From Burkholderia contaminans (GTDB taxonomy: Bacteria > Pseudomonadota > Gammaproteobacteria > Burkholderiales > Burkholderiaceae): a stretch of 64,000 bases of DNA. Below, piece by piece: positions 8,584 through 18,895 of the stretch (position 1 is the stretch's first letter; the number at the start of each line of letters is the position of its first letter). The notes under the pieces were generated by a model. The model did no database searches. It was not told the origin of the DNA and saw only the letters and a program-made list of their open reading frames with translations. The position numbers and the translations under genes are program-made. Location of the stretch: NCBI RefSeq assembly GCF_029633825.1, contig NZ_CP090641.1, forward strand, positions 1,116,001 to 1,180,000, given 5' to 3'.

Positions 8584-9792
8584 ATGAATACTCGTCTCAC
8601 TTCCGTTACCGTCGCCAGTCTGCTCGCCGTGGGCGTGGCGCTGACACCGGCTGCCGCGTCGGCCGGCGTACGCATCTGCACGCTGCCCGGCAGCCCGACC
8701 ACGGCGCTCGACCGATCCGTTGCACGCGAAGTATTCCGCTCTGCAGGCATCGCCGCGACGTTCAACAAGCGCGGCGTCGATGACGATGGCGGCGACGACG
8801 GCATCTCCGCCGGCGAGCTGAAGAAATCGCTCGAACACGACTGCGACGTGATCGCCGGCTTCCCACGCTCGGAAATCGCCGATGCATCGGGATCGAAAAT
8901 GACGTTCTCGCAAGGCTATCTGCGCTCCGGCTACGTCAGCGTGTCGCTGCTCGACGCGCAGGCCTCGTCCGATGTCAAGGAAACGATCGCGGCCACGTAT
9001 GGCAGCCCGTCTCAACTGATCGCCGCCCAGCAGGCGAACGCCCGCTTCGACCTCGAAAACACGAGCGAGCAGACGATCGGCGCGGTCGCCGCGGGCCGTG
9101 CCCAGCGCGCGATCGTCTGGTATCCGAGCGTCGTAGCGTACGAACGAGCGCACCCGCGCCAACGGTTCCGGGTCGCGGCGACTTCATCGCCGTACTCCAA
9201 CTGGCAACTGTCGTTCGCATTCGGGCCGGGCAAGGACGCATTGCAAAAGCGCATCGACGCAACGCTGTCCCGCATGAGCGGCGACGGCCGCCTCGCCTCG
9301 CTCACGCGCGGTTGGGCGCTTCCGGACACGGTCACGCAAGCCGCCGCCGCGCGTGCGGCCGGCCGGTTTCTCGACGGCGCGATCGCATCCGCACCATCCA
9401 TGCCGGCAAGGAGCGGCTTCATCAAGGTGTCGGCCAGCGAAGGCAGCGACATGCCGTCGTTCGACCAGGCGCAGGTCCAGCATGGCAAGAAGCTCTACGG
9501 CGACGCCTGCGCGAAATGTCACGGCGACCAGCTCGAAGGCAATACCGCCCCCGCGCTGAGCGGGGAATCCTTCGCTCCCGAAGGCAAGTCGCACATCACG
9601 GTCGGCGGCATCTTCCAGTACATGTCGAACAACATGCCGGCCGATCGCCCCGGCAAGATGACGGCACAGGAATACGAGGACGTGATGGCGTTCCTGCTTT
9701 ACTCGAACGGCTATGACGCGTCCAAAAGCAAGCTGACCGCCGATGCCGCCACCGCGTCGAAGGCGCCGCTCATCGCCGGACCGCGCAAGTAA
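8584..9792 (+). CDS. Fusion: XoxJ/MoxJ-like periplasmic domain plus cytochrome c
   Basis: A 402-residue secreted protein (signal peptide to about residue 27, ending ASA). The first part (28 to about 265) resembles the periplasmic-binding-fold proteins that accompany PQQ dehydrogenases (MoxJ/XoxJ/PedG group). After a short Ala-rich linker, the last 120 residues are a class I cytochrome c: haem site C309-A-K-C312-H313 and a likely Met ligand in MSNNMPADRPG. Family members usually have these as two polypeptides; here they are one chain, which ties acceptor haem to the docking domain. Residues 67-78 form an acidic loop with an EF-hand-like spacing (Asp1, Asp5, Ile8, Ser9, Glu12). The gene lies 80 bp after the dehydrogenase and is the likely direct electron acceptor. 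Confidence 0.8.
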   Translation: MNTRLTSVTVASLLAVGVALTPAAASAGVRICTLPGSPTTALDRSVAREVFRSAGIAATFNKRGVDDDGGDDGISAGELKKSLEHDCDVIAGFPRSEIADASGSKMTFSQGYLRSGYVSVSLLDAQASSDVKETIAATYGSPSQLIAAQQANARFDLENTSEQTIGAVAAGRAQRAIVWYPSVVAYERAHPRQRFRVAATSSPYSNWQLSFAFGPGKDALQKRIDATLSRMSGDGRLASLTRGWALPDTVTQAAAARAAGRFLDGAIASAPSMPARSGFIKVSASEGSDMPSFDQAQVQHGKKLYGDACAKCHGDQLEGNTAPALSGESFAPEGKSHITVGGIFQYMSNNMPADRPGKMTAQEYEDVMAFLLYSNGYDASKSKLTADAATASKAPLIAGPRK

Positions 9793-9890
9793 CTTCCCCG
9801 CCCGCTTTCGTTTCGACCGACCGCCGCGCCGGGCAGCATGCCCGGAGCGCGGACCCGGCTTCATCCTTTCATTTCATTCAGGACAACGCG

Positions 9891-10205
9891 ATGATCTCTT
9901 CCAACCGCAGAACCTTCTTCGTCCACGCGGCCGGCCTGTGCGCCGCACTCGCGGCCGGCACCCGCGCATTCGCCGCCCCGCCGCCCGTCGACGAAAACGA
10001 CGCGGCCGCGAAAACGCTCGGCTACCGCGCCAAAGCCACGACCGTCGACGCGGGCAAGTTCCCGAAGTACCAGGCCGGCCAGACCTGTTCGAACTGCCGC
10101 TTCTACAAGGCCGCCGCGGGTGAATCCTTCGGCACGTGCCCGATGTTCGCGGGCAAGACGGTTGCCGCCGAAGGCTGGTGCAACGTCTATGCAAAGCTCG
10201 CTTGA
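9891..10205 (+). CDS. High-potential iron-sulfur protein (HiPIP), Tat-exported
   Basis: A 104-residue precursor with a twin-arginine signal (SNRRTFFVHAAGL, cleaved near AFA). The mature part has four cysteines at 66, 69, 83 and 97 in the HiPIP pattern C-x2-C-x13-C-x13-C, which bind one 4Fe-4S cluster. HiPIPs are soluble one-electron carriers in the periplasm. It follows the cytochrome fusion by 98 bp on the same strand, so it may carry dehydrogenase electrons on to a terminal oxidase. That role is inferred from position. Its end overlaps the start of the sigma-factor gene. Confidence 0.9.
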   Translation: MISSNRRTFFVHAAGLCAALAAGTRAFAAPPPVDENDAAAKTLGYRAKATTVDAGKFPKYQAGQTCSNCRFYKAAAGESFGTCPMFAGKTVAAEGWCNVYAKLA

Positions 10206-12095
10206 TCCCGGGGCCGCGCGCGGACGCGACAGCGCACCGCGTCGCGACACGGATGCCGACCACGCGGCCCATCTGCATGCGTTGATCGCGCTGGGCATCG
10301 ATCGCGGTTACGTGACACCCGGCGAAATCGCCGACGCGTTGCCCGACGATGCGGCGGAACGCACGGACGTCGATGCGGCCGCGTCGACGCTCCGCGCGCT
10401 CGGCATCGAGGTGCGCGCGCATGCCGGCTCGCGTACCGCGTGGACGCTCGACCGTCACTTCGCGCAGGCGCCGGAAGTGACGCTGCGGCTTGCGGACGCA
10501 TCGGCGCCGCTCGCGCCCGACGATCTGCTCACGGGCCGGACCAACGATCCGGTCCGGCTCTATCTGCGGGACATGAGCGCGACGCCGCTCCTCGAACGCC
10601 ACGAGGAGATCGCGCTCGCGCTTCACCTGGAAAGCGGCCGCGCGGCATGCATCGACGCATTGAGCCGGGATCCGGACGCACTCGCCGGCCTCGCCGCGAT
10701 CGCAGACGACATCCGCGCCGGCAAGGTCGCGGCGTCGGTCTACGTGACGGGGTTCACCGGGGGCGCCGAATCGCTCGCGCTAGCGCCCGCGATGCCGCCC
10801 GACGATTTGCACGACGATTCGCCCGGGAACGACACGGCGCCCGCCCCCGCCATGGAATCGGGCGACACCGGCCTCTCGCCGGACAGCCCGGCGTGGCGCG
10901 ATGCAGTTGCCGAATCGCTCGGGCGCGCCGGTGCGCTGGCGCCGGCGATGCGGCGCGCATTGCACGCCGACGGGTTCGCGTCGGCCCGTTATCGCGCGCT
11001 GATTCGCGAAGCTGCCGCGTTGACCGGCAGGATCCGCTTCACGTCGCGCGCGATCGAGCGCATCGGTCATGCGAACGTTGAACGCGCAACCCGGGCGCGC
11101 CAGGTCGAAAAACGGCTCGTCGATACGCTGGCCGCATCAGGCATACGTACCGGATCGACGCGCCGCGACCGCTTCGCGCCGTGCGACGATGCGCACGCCG
11201 GCTGCGCGCCTGCATCGCCGCGCATCCCGAATGCGCCGCCGCCCTCGCCCGCCACACACCGGCGCTGATCGACGCGCGCATCGCGCTTGCCCGCCTCGCC
11301 GGCCAGTCGCCGCTGCCGCTCACCATCGCGGTCGCGCTCGACGCGCGGCTGTCGCGTATCGAGCGTGCGATGCAACCCGCGAGAACGAAACTGTTCCGCA
11401 GCAATCTGCGGCTCGTCGTATCCATCGCCAAACGGTATCCCGATCGCGGCCTGCCGTTCCTCGACCTGATCCAGGAGGGCAATATCGGCCTGTTGAAGGC
11501 CGTCGATCGCTACGACCACCGGCGCGGCTTCAAATTCTCGACGTATGCGACCTGGTGGGTCCGGCAGGCGATCACGCACGCGCTCGCCGATCAGGGCCGC
11601 ACGATACGGGTGCCCGCGCATACGGTCGATGCGCTCAACAAGCTGTCGCGGCTCGCGCTAACGCATCGGCAGCGCACCGGCGATGTCGCCGACGCGCCGG
11701 CACTCTCCACGCAGATGCAACTGCCCGTCGACAAGGTACGCGAACTGATGCGCATCGTGCGCGAGCCCGTCTCCGCCGACTCGCCCGTCTCGCCCGATCA
11801 CGACCTCACGTTGTGCGACGTCACGATCGATCCCGATGCGCCGAACCCGGAAGACGCCGCGAGCGCCGGCCAGCTTCGCTCCGCGGTGGCGGCGCTGATC
11901 GACAGCCTGCCCGCACGCGAAGCGTGGATTCTTCGCCTGAGGTACGGCATCGACGTGGACAGCGAGTATTCGCTGCGCGAGATCGGCCGCCAACTGAACC
12001 TGTCGGCCGAACGCGTTCGCCAGATCGAGGTGGCGGCGCTCGAACGCATCCGGCAATTCGGACACGCACCGGCGCTGCGATCGCTGCTCGCCTGA
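10189..12095 (+). pseudogene. RpoD-like sigma-70 paralogue, reading frame interrupted once
   Basis: From ATG 10189 (overlapping the HiPIP stop) one frame encodes an RpoD-type amino terminus: region 1.1 (ALIALGIDRGYVTPGEIADA), region 1.2 (NDPVRLYLRDM) and part of the non-conserved domain, stopping at 11268. The frame one base back, open from 11082, encodes the rest: region 2 ([34 protein letters not shown]), region 3 and a region 4 helix-turn-helix ([20 protein letters not shown]). The two parts together give about 635 codons, the usual RpoD size. The shift must lie in 11082-11268; a five-A run at 11107-11112 is one candidate spot. Possible readings are a recent inactivation, a sequencing error, or a separate short sigma starting at GTG 11181. 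Confidence 0.8.
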
Positions 12096-12142
12096 CGCGG
12101 CGGTACCGGCGGCCTTTCGAGCTTCACGCCAATGCTCAGGAC

Positions 12143-12150
12143 TGCAACAC
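12143..12150 (-). promoter_or_regulatory. Half-site of the activator palindrome before acs
   Basis: TGCAACAC (GTGTTGCA on the minus strand) matches one arm of the sites upstream of pqqA and the dehydrogenase and lies about 130 bp before the acs -24 box. The other arm is not recognisable, so this is suggestive only. Confidence 0.35.
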
Positions 12151-12280
12151 ACCCTGCTGCATTTCTGAACGACCGGCCGCATCGTGCTGCCGTGCACGAC
12201 GTGGTCCGCCGGTAGCGATCGTTCGGCACGCGCCCCGGCTGCCGCGGTTGTCGCCGCCGGCGCGCGTCGATCGCCGATGC

Positions 12281-12295
12281 TGGCATGCATGTTGC
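12281..12295 (+). promoter_or_regulatory. Sigma-54 promoter of acs
   Basis: TGGCATGCATGTTGC has GG (12282-12283) and GC (12294-12295) ten bases apart, nearly identical to the dehydrogenase promoter. The predicted start is near 12307, about 36 nt before the TTG start of acs. Confidence 0.75.
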
Positions 12296-12342
12296 GTTTT
12301 CCGGAATACCGCCAGGCATCACAAGAACGCAAGGAGACACGC

Positions 12343-14325
<1,983 letters not shown>

Positions 14326-14460
14326 CACCGCCCGCCACGGCGTGCTTACCGCATCGCCGCGGCGCCGGCGCGCGGCCGTATCCGGCTCGCGAAAAGCATT
14401 GCCGTGCGTTCCCGACGGCACGGCATGCGGGCGGCTCGCATCGAGTCCATCGCCGCCGAT

Positions 14461-14481
14461 TTAATTAGTTATACATATTAC
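14461..14481 (+). promoter_or_regulatory. AT-rich promoter region of the porin gene
   Basis: A sharply AT-rich stretch (TTAATTAGTTATACATATTA) lies just upstream of the porin start in otherwise G+C-rich DNA, with GGAGACAG as ribosome site. It probably holds the -10 region; no clear -35 could be assigned. Confidence 0.35.
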
Positions 14482-14507
14482 AACACTCAACAAGACGGAG
14501 ACAGACG

Positions 14508-15578
14508 ATGAACGGAAGGACACGGATGATTGGCGCGGCACTGCTGGGCGCAGCGGCCAGCACGAGCAGCTTCGCCCAGAGCAGCATCACGCTGTACGGC
14601 GACCTCGACGCCGCATTGCTTTATACGAGCCGATCGCTCGACTCGGCAACCGGTGGCAACGCCGGACGCCAGTTCGCGCTGACCGACACCGGCATGACGC
14701 CGACCAACTTCGGGATGACGGGCAGCGAAGATCTCGGTGGCGGGCTGCATGCGAGATTCAAGCTGGAAAGCGGCTTCAACATCACGGACGGCGCGTTCGG
14801 CCATTCGAACGGCAACTTCTTCGGCCGCCAGGCGTGGGTCGGCATCGATGGCGGGTTCGGCGAGACCAAGGTCGGCCTGCAGTTCTCGCCGTTCGTGCTC
14901 GCGATACTCGGCTCGGATCCGCGCAATATCTCGCACTTCGGCGCCGCACTGATTCCGTACGTCGACAACGTGCTTGTCACGGGTCTCTTCAACCCGAACG
15001 CGATTTCGTACACGAGCCCGACGATCGCCGGACTGACGGCCAGCGCGATGTTCGGATTCGGCGGGAAAGCCGGCGACTTCCAGGCGGGACGCCAGTATTC
15101 CGGCAGCCTCACCTATACGAACGGCGGCTTCATGCTCAACGCGGCGCTCTACGACGGGAACGGCGGCACGTCCCCCACGCCGGTTCCGAGCACGGTCGCA
15201 TTCGTCGGCCGCACGATCGGTACCGCCTACACGTTCGGGCCGGTAACGGGCAAGGCGTCGTTCACGAGCTACAAGGTCGCCGGATCGTTCAGCAACAACG
15301 TGTACAGCGCCGGTCTCGACTATCGCGTCACGCCGGCCCTCGACCTGAACACCGGCGTGTGGTACACGACCGACCGCAACGATTCGCACAATCACTCGCT
15401 GCTAGCCGCGATCGGCGCCGACTACAGCCTGTCGAAGCGAACGGGCCTGTATGCGCAGGTCGGCGTCGTCAACAACCACGGGGCGATGAATACGGGCCTC
15501 GGCATCACGGGTGGCGCGTTGTACGGGTTGCCGGGCACGACGGTCGGCGTCAACGCCGGCATCCACCACGTGTTCTGA
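14508..15578 (+). CDS. Gram-negative trimeric porin
   Basis: A 356-residue outer-membrane porin. The signal peptide ends at SFAQ, followed by SSITLYGDLDAALLYT, the standard opening strand of the betaproteobacterial porin_4/OmpC-like family. The eyelet region has EDLGGGLHARFKLESGF and FFGRQAWVGIDGGFG. The chain ends NAGIHHVF with the terminal Phe used for barrel assembly. It is alone on its strand between acs and an MCP-like gene. Substrate specificity cannot be told from sequence; acetate or alcohol passage would be a guess from position. Confidence 0.92.
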   Translation: MNGRTRMIGAALLGAAASTSSFAQSSITLYGDLDAALLYTSRSLDSATGGNAGRQFALTDTGMTPTNFGMTGSEDLGGGLHARFKLESGFNITDGAFGHSNGNFFGRQAWVGIDGGFGETKVGLQFSPFVLAILGSDPRNISHFGAALIPYVDNVLVTGLFNPNAISYTSPTIAGLTASAMFGFGGKAGDFQAGRQYSGSLTYTNGGFMLNAALYDGNGGTSPTPVPSTVAFVGRTIGTAYTFGPVTGKASFTSYKVAGSFSNNVYSAGLDYRVTPALDLNTGVWYTTDRNDSHNHSLLAAIGADYSLSKRTGLYAQVGVVNNHGAMNTGLGITGGALYGLPGTTVGVNAGIHHVF

Positions 15579-15802
15579 CGCAGCGCGTGCGGGCGGGCGG
15601 CCGGCATGCGCCCGTCCCCGCCCCGCACCGGTACATGGCCGCTTCGAACGCGGATGACGATGTGCCGCGCCCTGCATCGCCCGGGCAATCGGGCCTGGAT
15701 GTTTACCCGACCTCAAGTCCGCGGCCATGCTGCCGTCAAGTCAGGAGCGCGCGCCCGATATCCGCCCGGAACCGGGCGTGCCCCTAAAGGAGACCCAGCA
15801 AC

Positions 15803-17209
15803 GTGAACTTCTTCGGAATCGGCCGCGGCCGCCGTTCGTCGCGCGCGGTCGTCGGCGACATCGCCGAGCAGGCCGGCAGGCTCGGCATCGAGATCTGCGA
15901 CGTGTCGGGCCATGTCGAGGAAGTGGCCGCCCGCGTCGCCCGTCAGGCGGAGGTCTGCCACACGCTGCGCGAATCGGCCGCCGTTACGCTGCGCGGCAAC
16001 CACCGGATCGCCGAGGCGGCGCAGCAGGTGCGCGACGTCAGCGCCAATGCGTCGAATGCGGTCCGCCAGTCGCAGCAGACGATCGAGGCCTCGCTCGCGG
16101 ACATTCACGGCCTCGTCGAGGGCGTCACCACGATCAGCGACCAGATGGGGGCGCTGCGCGACGCGCTCGATCACGTGCGGGCCGTCTCCGAGGATATCTC
16201 CGTCATCGCGCGCCAGACGCACCTGCTCGCGTTGAACGCCGCGATCGAGGCTGCGCGCGCAGGCGACGCGGGTCGCAGCTTCGCCGTCGTCGCCGCCGAG
16301 GTGAAGAACCTGTCCGCGAAGACCGGACAGGCGACGGCCCAGATCGAGACGACCCTCGCGCGGCTCGCCGAGCAGACCGAACACCTGATCGCCGAGGGAA
16401 CCGACAACGCCGCACGCGCGCACCGCGTGCGCGAAGGCACGCGCGCAATCGGCGAAGTCGTGCACGCGACCGGGCATGCGATCACCGAGCTCGCCGGCGA
16501 AGCCGAACAGATCGCGTCGCTGACGGACGAGATCGAGACGCAGTGCCACCGCCTCGACGAGCAGGTGGGCGAGATGGCGTCCGGCGTCGAAAACTCGAGC
16601 AACAACTTCTCACAGGCCAAGGACCGGCTCGGCAATCTGCTCTCCGTCTCCGAGACACTCATCGAACTCACGGCCGCGACCGGCATCGAGTCGCCCGATA
16701 CGCGCCTGATCGAAACCGCAAGGAACACCGCCGCCGCGATCAGCAAGCTTTTCGAGGAGGCGGTCAGCCGCGGCGACATCACGCTCGACGCGCTGTTCGA
16801 CGCGCACTACGAGCCGATTCCCGGCACCGACCCGCAGCAGTTCATGACGCGCTTCACGGCGTTTACCGATCGCGTGCTGCCGGCCATCCAGGAGCCGGTG
16901 CTCGAGATCGACGCGCGCATCGTCTATTGCGCGAGCTTCGACCGGCAGTGCTACCTGCCGACCCACAACCGGAAGTTCTCGCTGCCGCAGCGCGCGGACG
17001 CCGCCTGGAACGCTGCGAACTGCCGGAACCGCCGGATCTACACCGACCGGACAGCGCGCACCTCCGTGTCGCATACCAAGCCGTTCCTGTTGCAGACCTA
17101 TCGGCGCGACATGGGCAACGGCCAGTTCGCGCTGATGAAGGACGTTTCCGCACCGATCGTCGTCGGCGGGCGGCCGTGGGGTGTCCTGCGGATCGGCTAC
17201 AGCGTCTGA
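15803..17209 (+). CDS. Cytoplasmic methyl-accepting chemotaxis-like protein
   Basis: A 468-residue protein starting at GTG 15803 behind AAAGGAG. No membrane segments are visible. Residues about 20-300 are a coiled-coil MCP signalling domain whose hairpin tip contains [20 protein letters not shown] and [15 protein letters not shown], the contact for CheA and CheW. The last 130 residues form a separate domain ([20 protein letters not shown] to [13 protein letters not shown]) that resembles a PAS/Cache-like sensor with several cysteines. A tip-first, sensor-last order is typical of soluble receptors. The signal sensed is unknown. Confidence 0.85.
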   Translation: MNFFGIGRGRRSSRAVVGDIAEQAGRLGIEICDVSGHVEEVAARVARQAEVCHTLRESAAVTLRGNHRIAEAAQQVRDVSANASNAVRQSQQTIEASLADIHGLVEGVTTISDQMGALRDALDHVRAVSEDISVIARQTHLLALNAAIEAARAGDAGRSFAVVAAEVKNLSAKTGQATAQIETTLARLAEQTEHLIAEGTDNAARAHRVREGTRAIGEVVHATGHAITELAGEAEQIASLTDEIETQCHRLDEQVGEMASGVENSSNNFSQAKDRLGNLLSVSETLIELTAATGIESPDTRLIETARNTAAAISKLFEEAVSRGDITLDALFDAHYEPIPGTDPQQFMTRFTAFTDRVLPAIQEPVLEIDARIVYCASFDRQCYLPTHNRKFSLPQRADAAWNAANCRNRRIYTDRTARTSVSHTKPFLLQTYRRDMGNGQFALMKDVSAPIVVGGRPWGVLRIGYSV

Positions 17210-17226
17210 ATCGGGGCGCGCGGCCT

Positions 17227-17282
17227 CTGCTGCTCCAGTTCCACCGCCAACGGCCGTCGATCGCTGCGCACGTGATCGTCGA
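17227..17282. repeat. 56-bp degenerate copy of the pbpC 3' end
   Basis: 51 of 56 bases match 18840-18895, the last codons of pbpC, in the same orientation. Read on the minus strand it encodes VDDHVRSDRRPLAVELEQ beside the real ending DDHGRSDQRPLAVGLEQ. The two copies flank the MFS gene, so this is likely the scar of an insertion or recombination. Confidence 0.8.
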
Positions 17283-17584
17283 ACGCTAGCAACATCGGAA
17301 TGATTCAGGCGGTTAGTGGATCTCGATTCGTAACCCTCCAACGTAATCTGGGTCGACTTTACGTTTCCGAGCCCAAGCTCGTCAGCAACGACATGTACTG
17401 TGCAGCAGAAAATCGGCGTCACTGTACATTTCATCCCGCTTCCACCTCGAACACAATGCCCGTCAGGCTCGGGATCAGTCCATCCGGAAGGGCCTTCGGC
17501 ACGCCATACCTGGGTACAAGACGATTGAAGCAATCCGGCCCGCTCGAGGCATCACGGCGGCGATGAAACCTGGACGCCAATTCC
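17283..17584. other. Gap with no recognisable gene upstream of the MFS gene
   Basis: About 300 bp between the pbpC remnant and the MFS start. Composition looks less G+C-rich than the neighbours. Short frames exist on both strands but none has a family resemblance, ribosome site or conserved pattern that I can support. It probably came in with the MFS gene and may hold its promoter. Confidence 0.5.
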
Positions 17585-18799
17585 ATGAACACCTCCGCTG
17601 ACCCGCTTCCGTCGTCGCTTGGCGCTGCCACGTTCGTTCCATTCCTCGTCGCGAGCATTGCACTGGCCGCCGCCTACGGCGCCAGCTTTCTCCTTTCCGA
17701 GCATTTGCGTCAGAGCGGCCTGGATTCATCGATGGCAGGCGCGGTGATCTCGACCGGCATCCTGACCATGATCGTCAGCTCCGTCATCGCGGGATGGGTA
17801 GCACAACGAATCGGCTTGATGTCGACGATCGTGGCGGCCGCCGCCGTCATGGCACTTTCCATGATCGCATTCAGCCTGGCAGCGCACGATGTGCGGATCG
17901 CATTCATCGGCGGCCTGCTTCTGGGAACGGGATGGTCGGCCTTTTACATACTCGCGCCGCTTCAGATCATTCATCACCTGCGGCCCGCCGCGCGGATCAA
18001 ATACCTGACCTTGCTGTCGGGCGGCCAGATGGTCGGGCTGGGTCTCGCGTCACCGATCGGCCATTTCGTCGCCAGCCGCTTCGGATCGTATGCCATCGTC
18101 TACGCAGGGCTCGCGGGTCTCTGCGTGATTGCCGCCATCGCATTTTCGCTCGTCCGACAACGGACTGAACGCACACCACAACCGCAGATCGACGCGACCG
18201 GACTGACAGCCGCGCGAGTCGCCGAGATCCTGCGCCATGGCACCCGCCTACCGATCATCATGATCGGACTCGCCGCATGCGTCTTCTCCGCGTTGTCGAA
18301 TTTTCAGGCGATCTATGCGGAATCGCGACACCTGTCGCCCGATACCTTCTTCGTGACGTTCACATTGACGACCGTTTTCTGCCGATTCACGCTGGCGCAG
18401 ACGATCAGCCGATTGCCAGTCCGAAAACTCGCGTTCACGCTGTTCGCCATGACACTCCTGGCACTGGTTCTGTTCGTGTCGAACCCGGGCAGCGAAAGCC
18501 TTTACGTGATCGGCTCGTTCATCTTCGCGATCGGCTACGGCCTCAGCTACTCCACCTTGAACGGCATGGCGGTCAATCTCGCCGGTGAGAAGGGCCTGTC
18601 CGCATCGGCGTGTTCGCAAGTCTTCACGATCGCCTACTTCACGGGCCTGTTCGGGTTTCCGTACGTAGCCGGCACATTGGTGACCCACGTCGGCGTGAAC
18701 GGGATGATCGTCGCAACGATCGCCGTCGTCGTCATCAACTTGCTGATGCTCGTTCACGCGAGCCTTCGGCGCGACAACGCGCAGATCGCGGCACGCTGA
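17585..18799 (+). CDS. MFS transporter, probably horizontally acquired
   Basis: A 404-residue major facilitator protein with about twelve hydrophobic segments, for example FVPFLVASIALAAAYGASF and the central loop after FSLVRQRTERTPQP. Between helices 2 and 3 the loop reads GWVAQRIGL, a weak form of the family's conserved loop. Substrate is unknown; drug or sugar efflux are both possible. Codon choice is less G+C-biased than in pbpC or the MCP gene, and the gene is bracketed by a near-duplicate of the pbpC tail (17227-17282 and 18840-18895). Both point to insertion between the MCP gene and pbpC. It converges on pbpC. Confidence 0.85.
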   Translation: MNTSADPLPSSLGAATFVPFLVASIALAAAYGASFLLSEHLRQSGLDSSMAGAVISTGILTMIVSSVIAGWVAQRIGLMSTIVAAAAVMALSMIAFSLAAHDVRIAFIGGLLLGTGWSAFYILAPLQIIHHLRPAARIKYLTLLSGGQMVGLGLASPIGHFVASRFGSYAIVYAGLAGLCVIAAIAFSLVRQRTERTPQPQIDATGLTAARVAEILRHGTRLPIIMIGLAACVFSALSNFQAIYAESRHLSPDTFFVTFTLTTVFCRFTLAQTISRLPVRKLAFTLFAMTLLALVLFVSNPGSESLYVIGSFIFAIGYGLSYSTLNGMAVNLAGEKGLSASACSQVFTIAYFTGLFGFPYVAGTLVTHVGVNGMIVATIAVVVINLLMLVHASLRRDNAQIAAR

Positions 18800-18839
18800 C
18801 CGCGAACGCGCAATACAGACACAGGTTCAGATACGGCCC

Positions 18840-18895
18840 CTACTGCTCCAGCCCCACCGCCAACGGCCGTTGATCGCTGCGCCCGTGATCGTCGA
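18840..18895. repeat. Intact partner of the 56-bp flanking repeat (pbpC 3' end)
   Basis: The original copy, forming the last codons and stop of pbpC. It differs at five positions from the copy at 17227-17282. Confidence 0.8.

Noticed and set aside
11101..11120. Programmed -1 frameshift signal in the sigma gene
   Set aside because: The five A's are not in the X-XXY-YYZ phase in the upstream frame (GAA AAA CGG) and no strong pseudoknot was evident. Kept only as a candidate slip or error site.
17300..17566. Short plus-strand frame before the MFS gene
   Set aside because: No family resemblance, no ribosome site, and it lies in what looks like the junction of an insertion.
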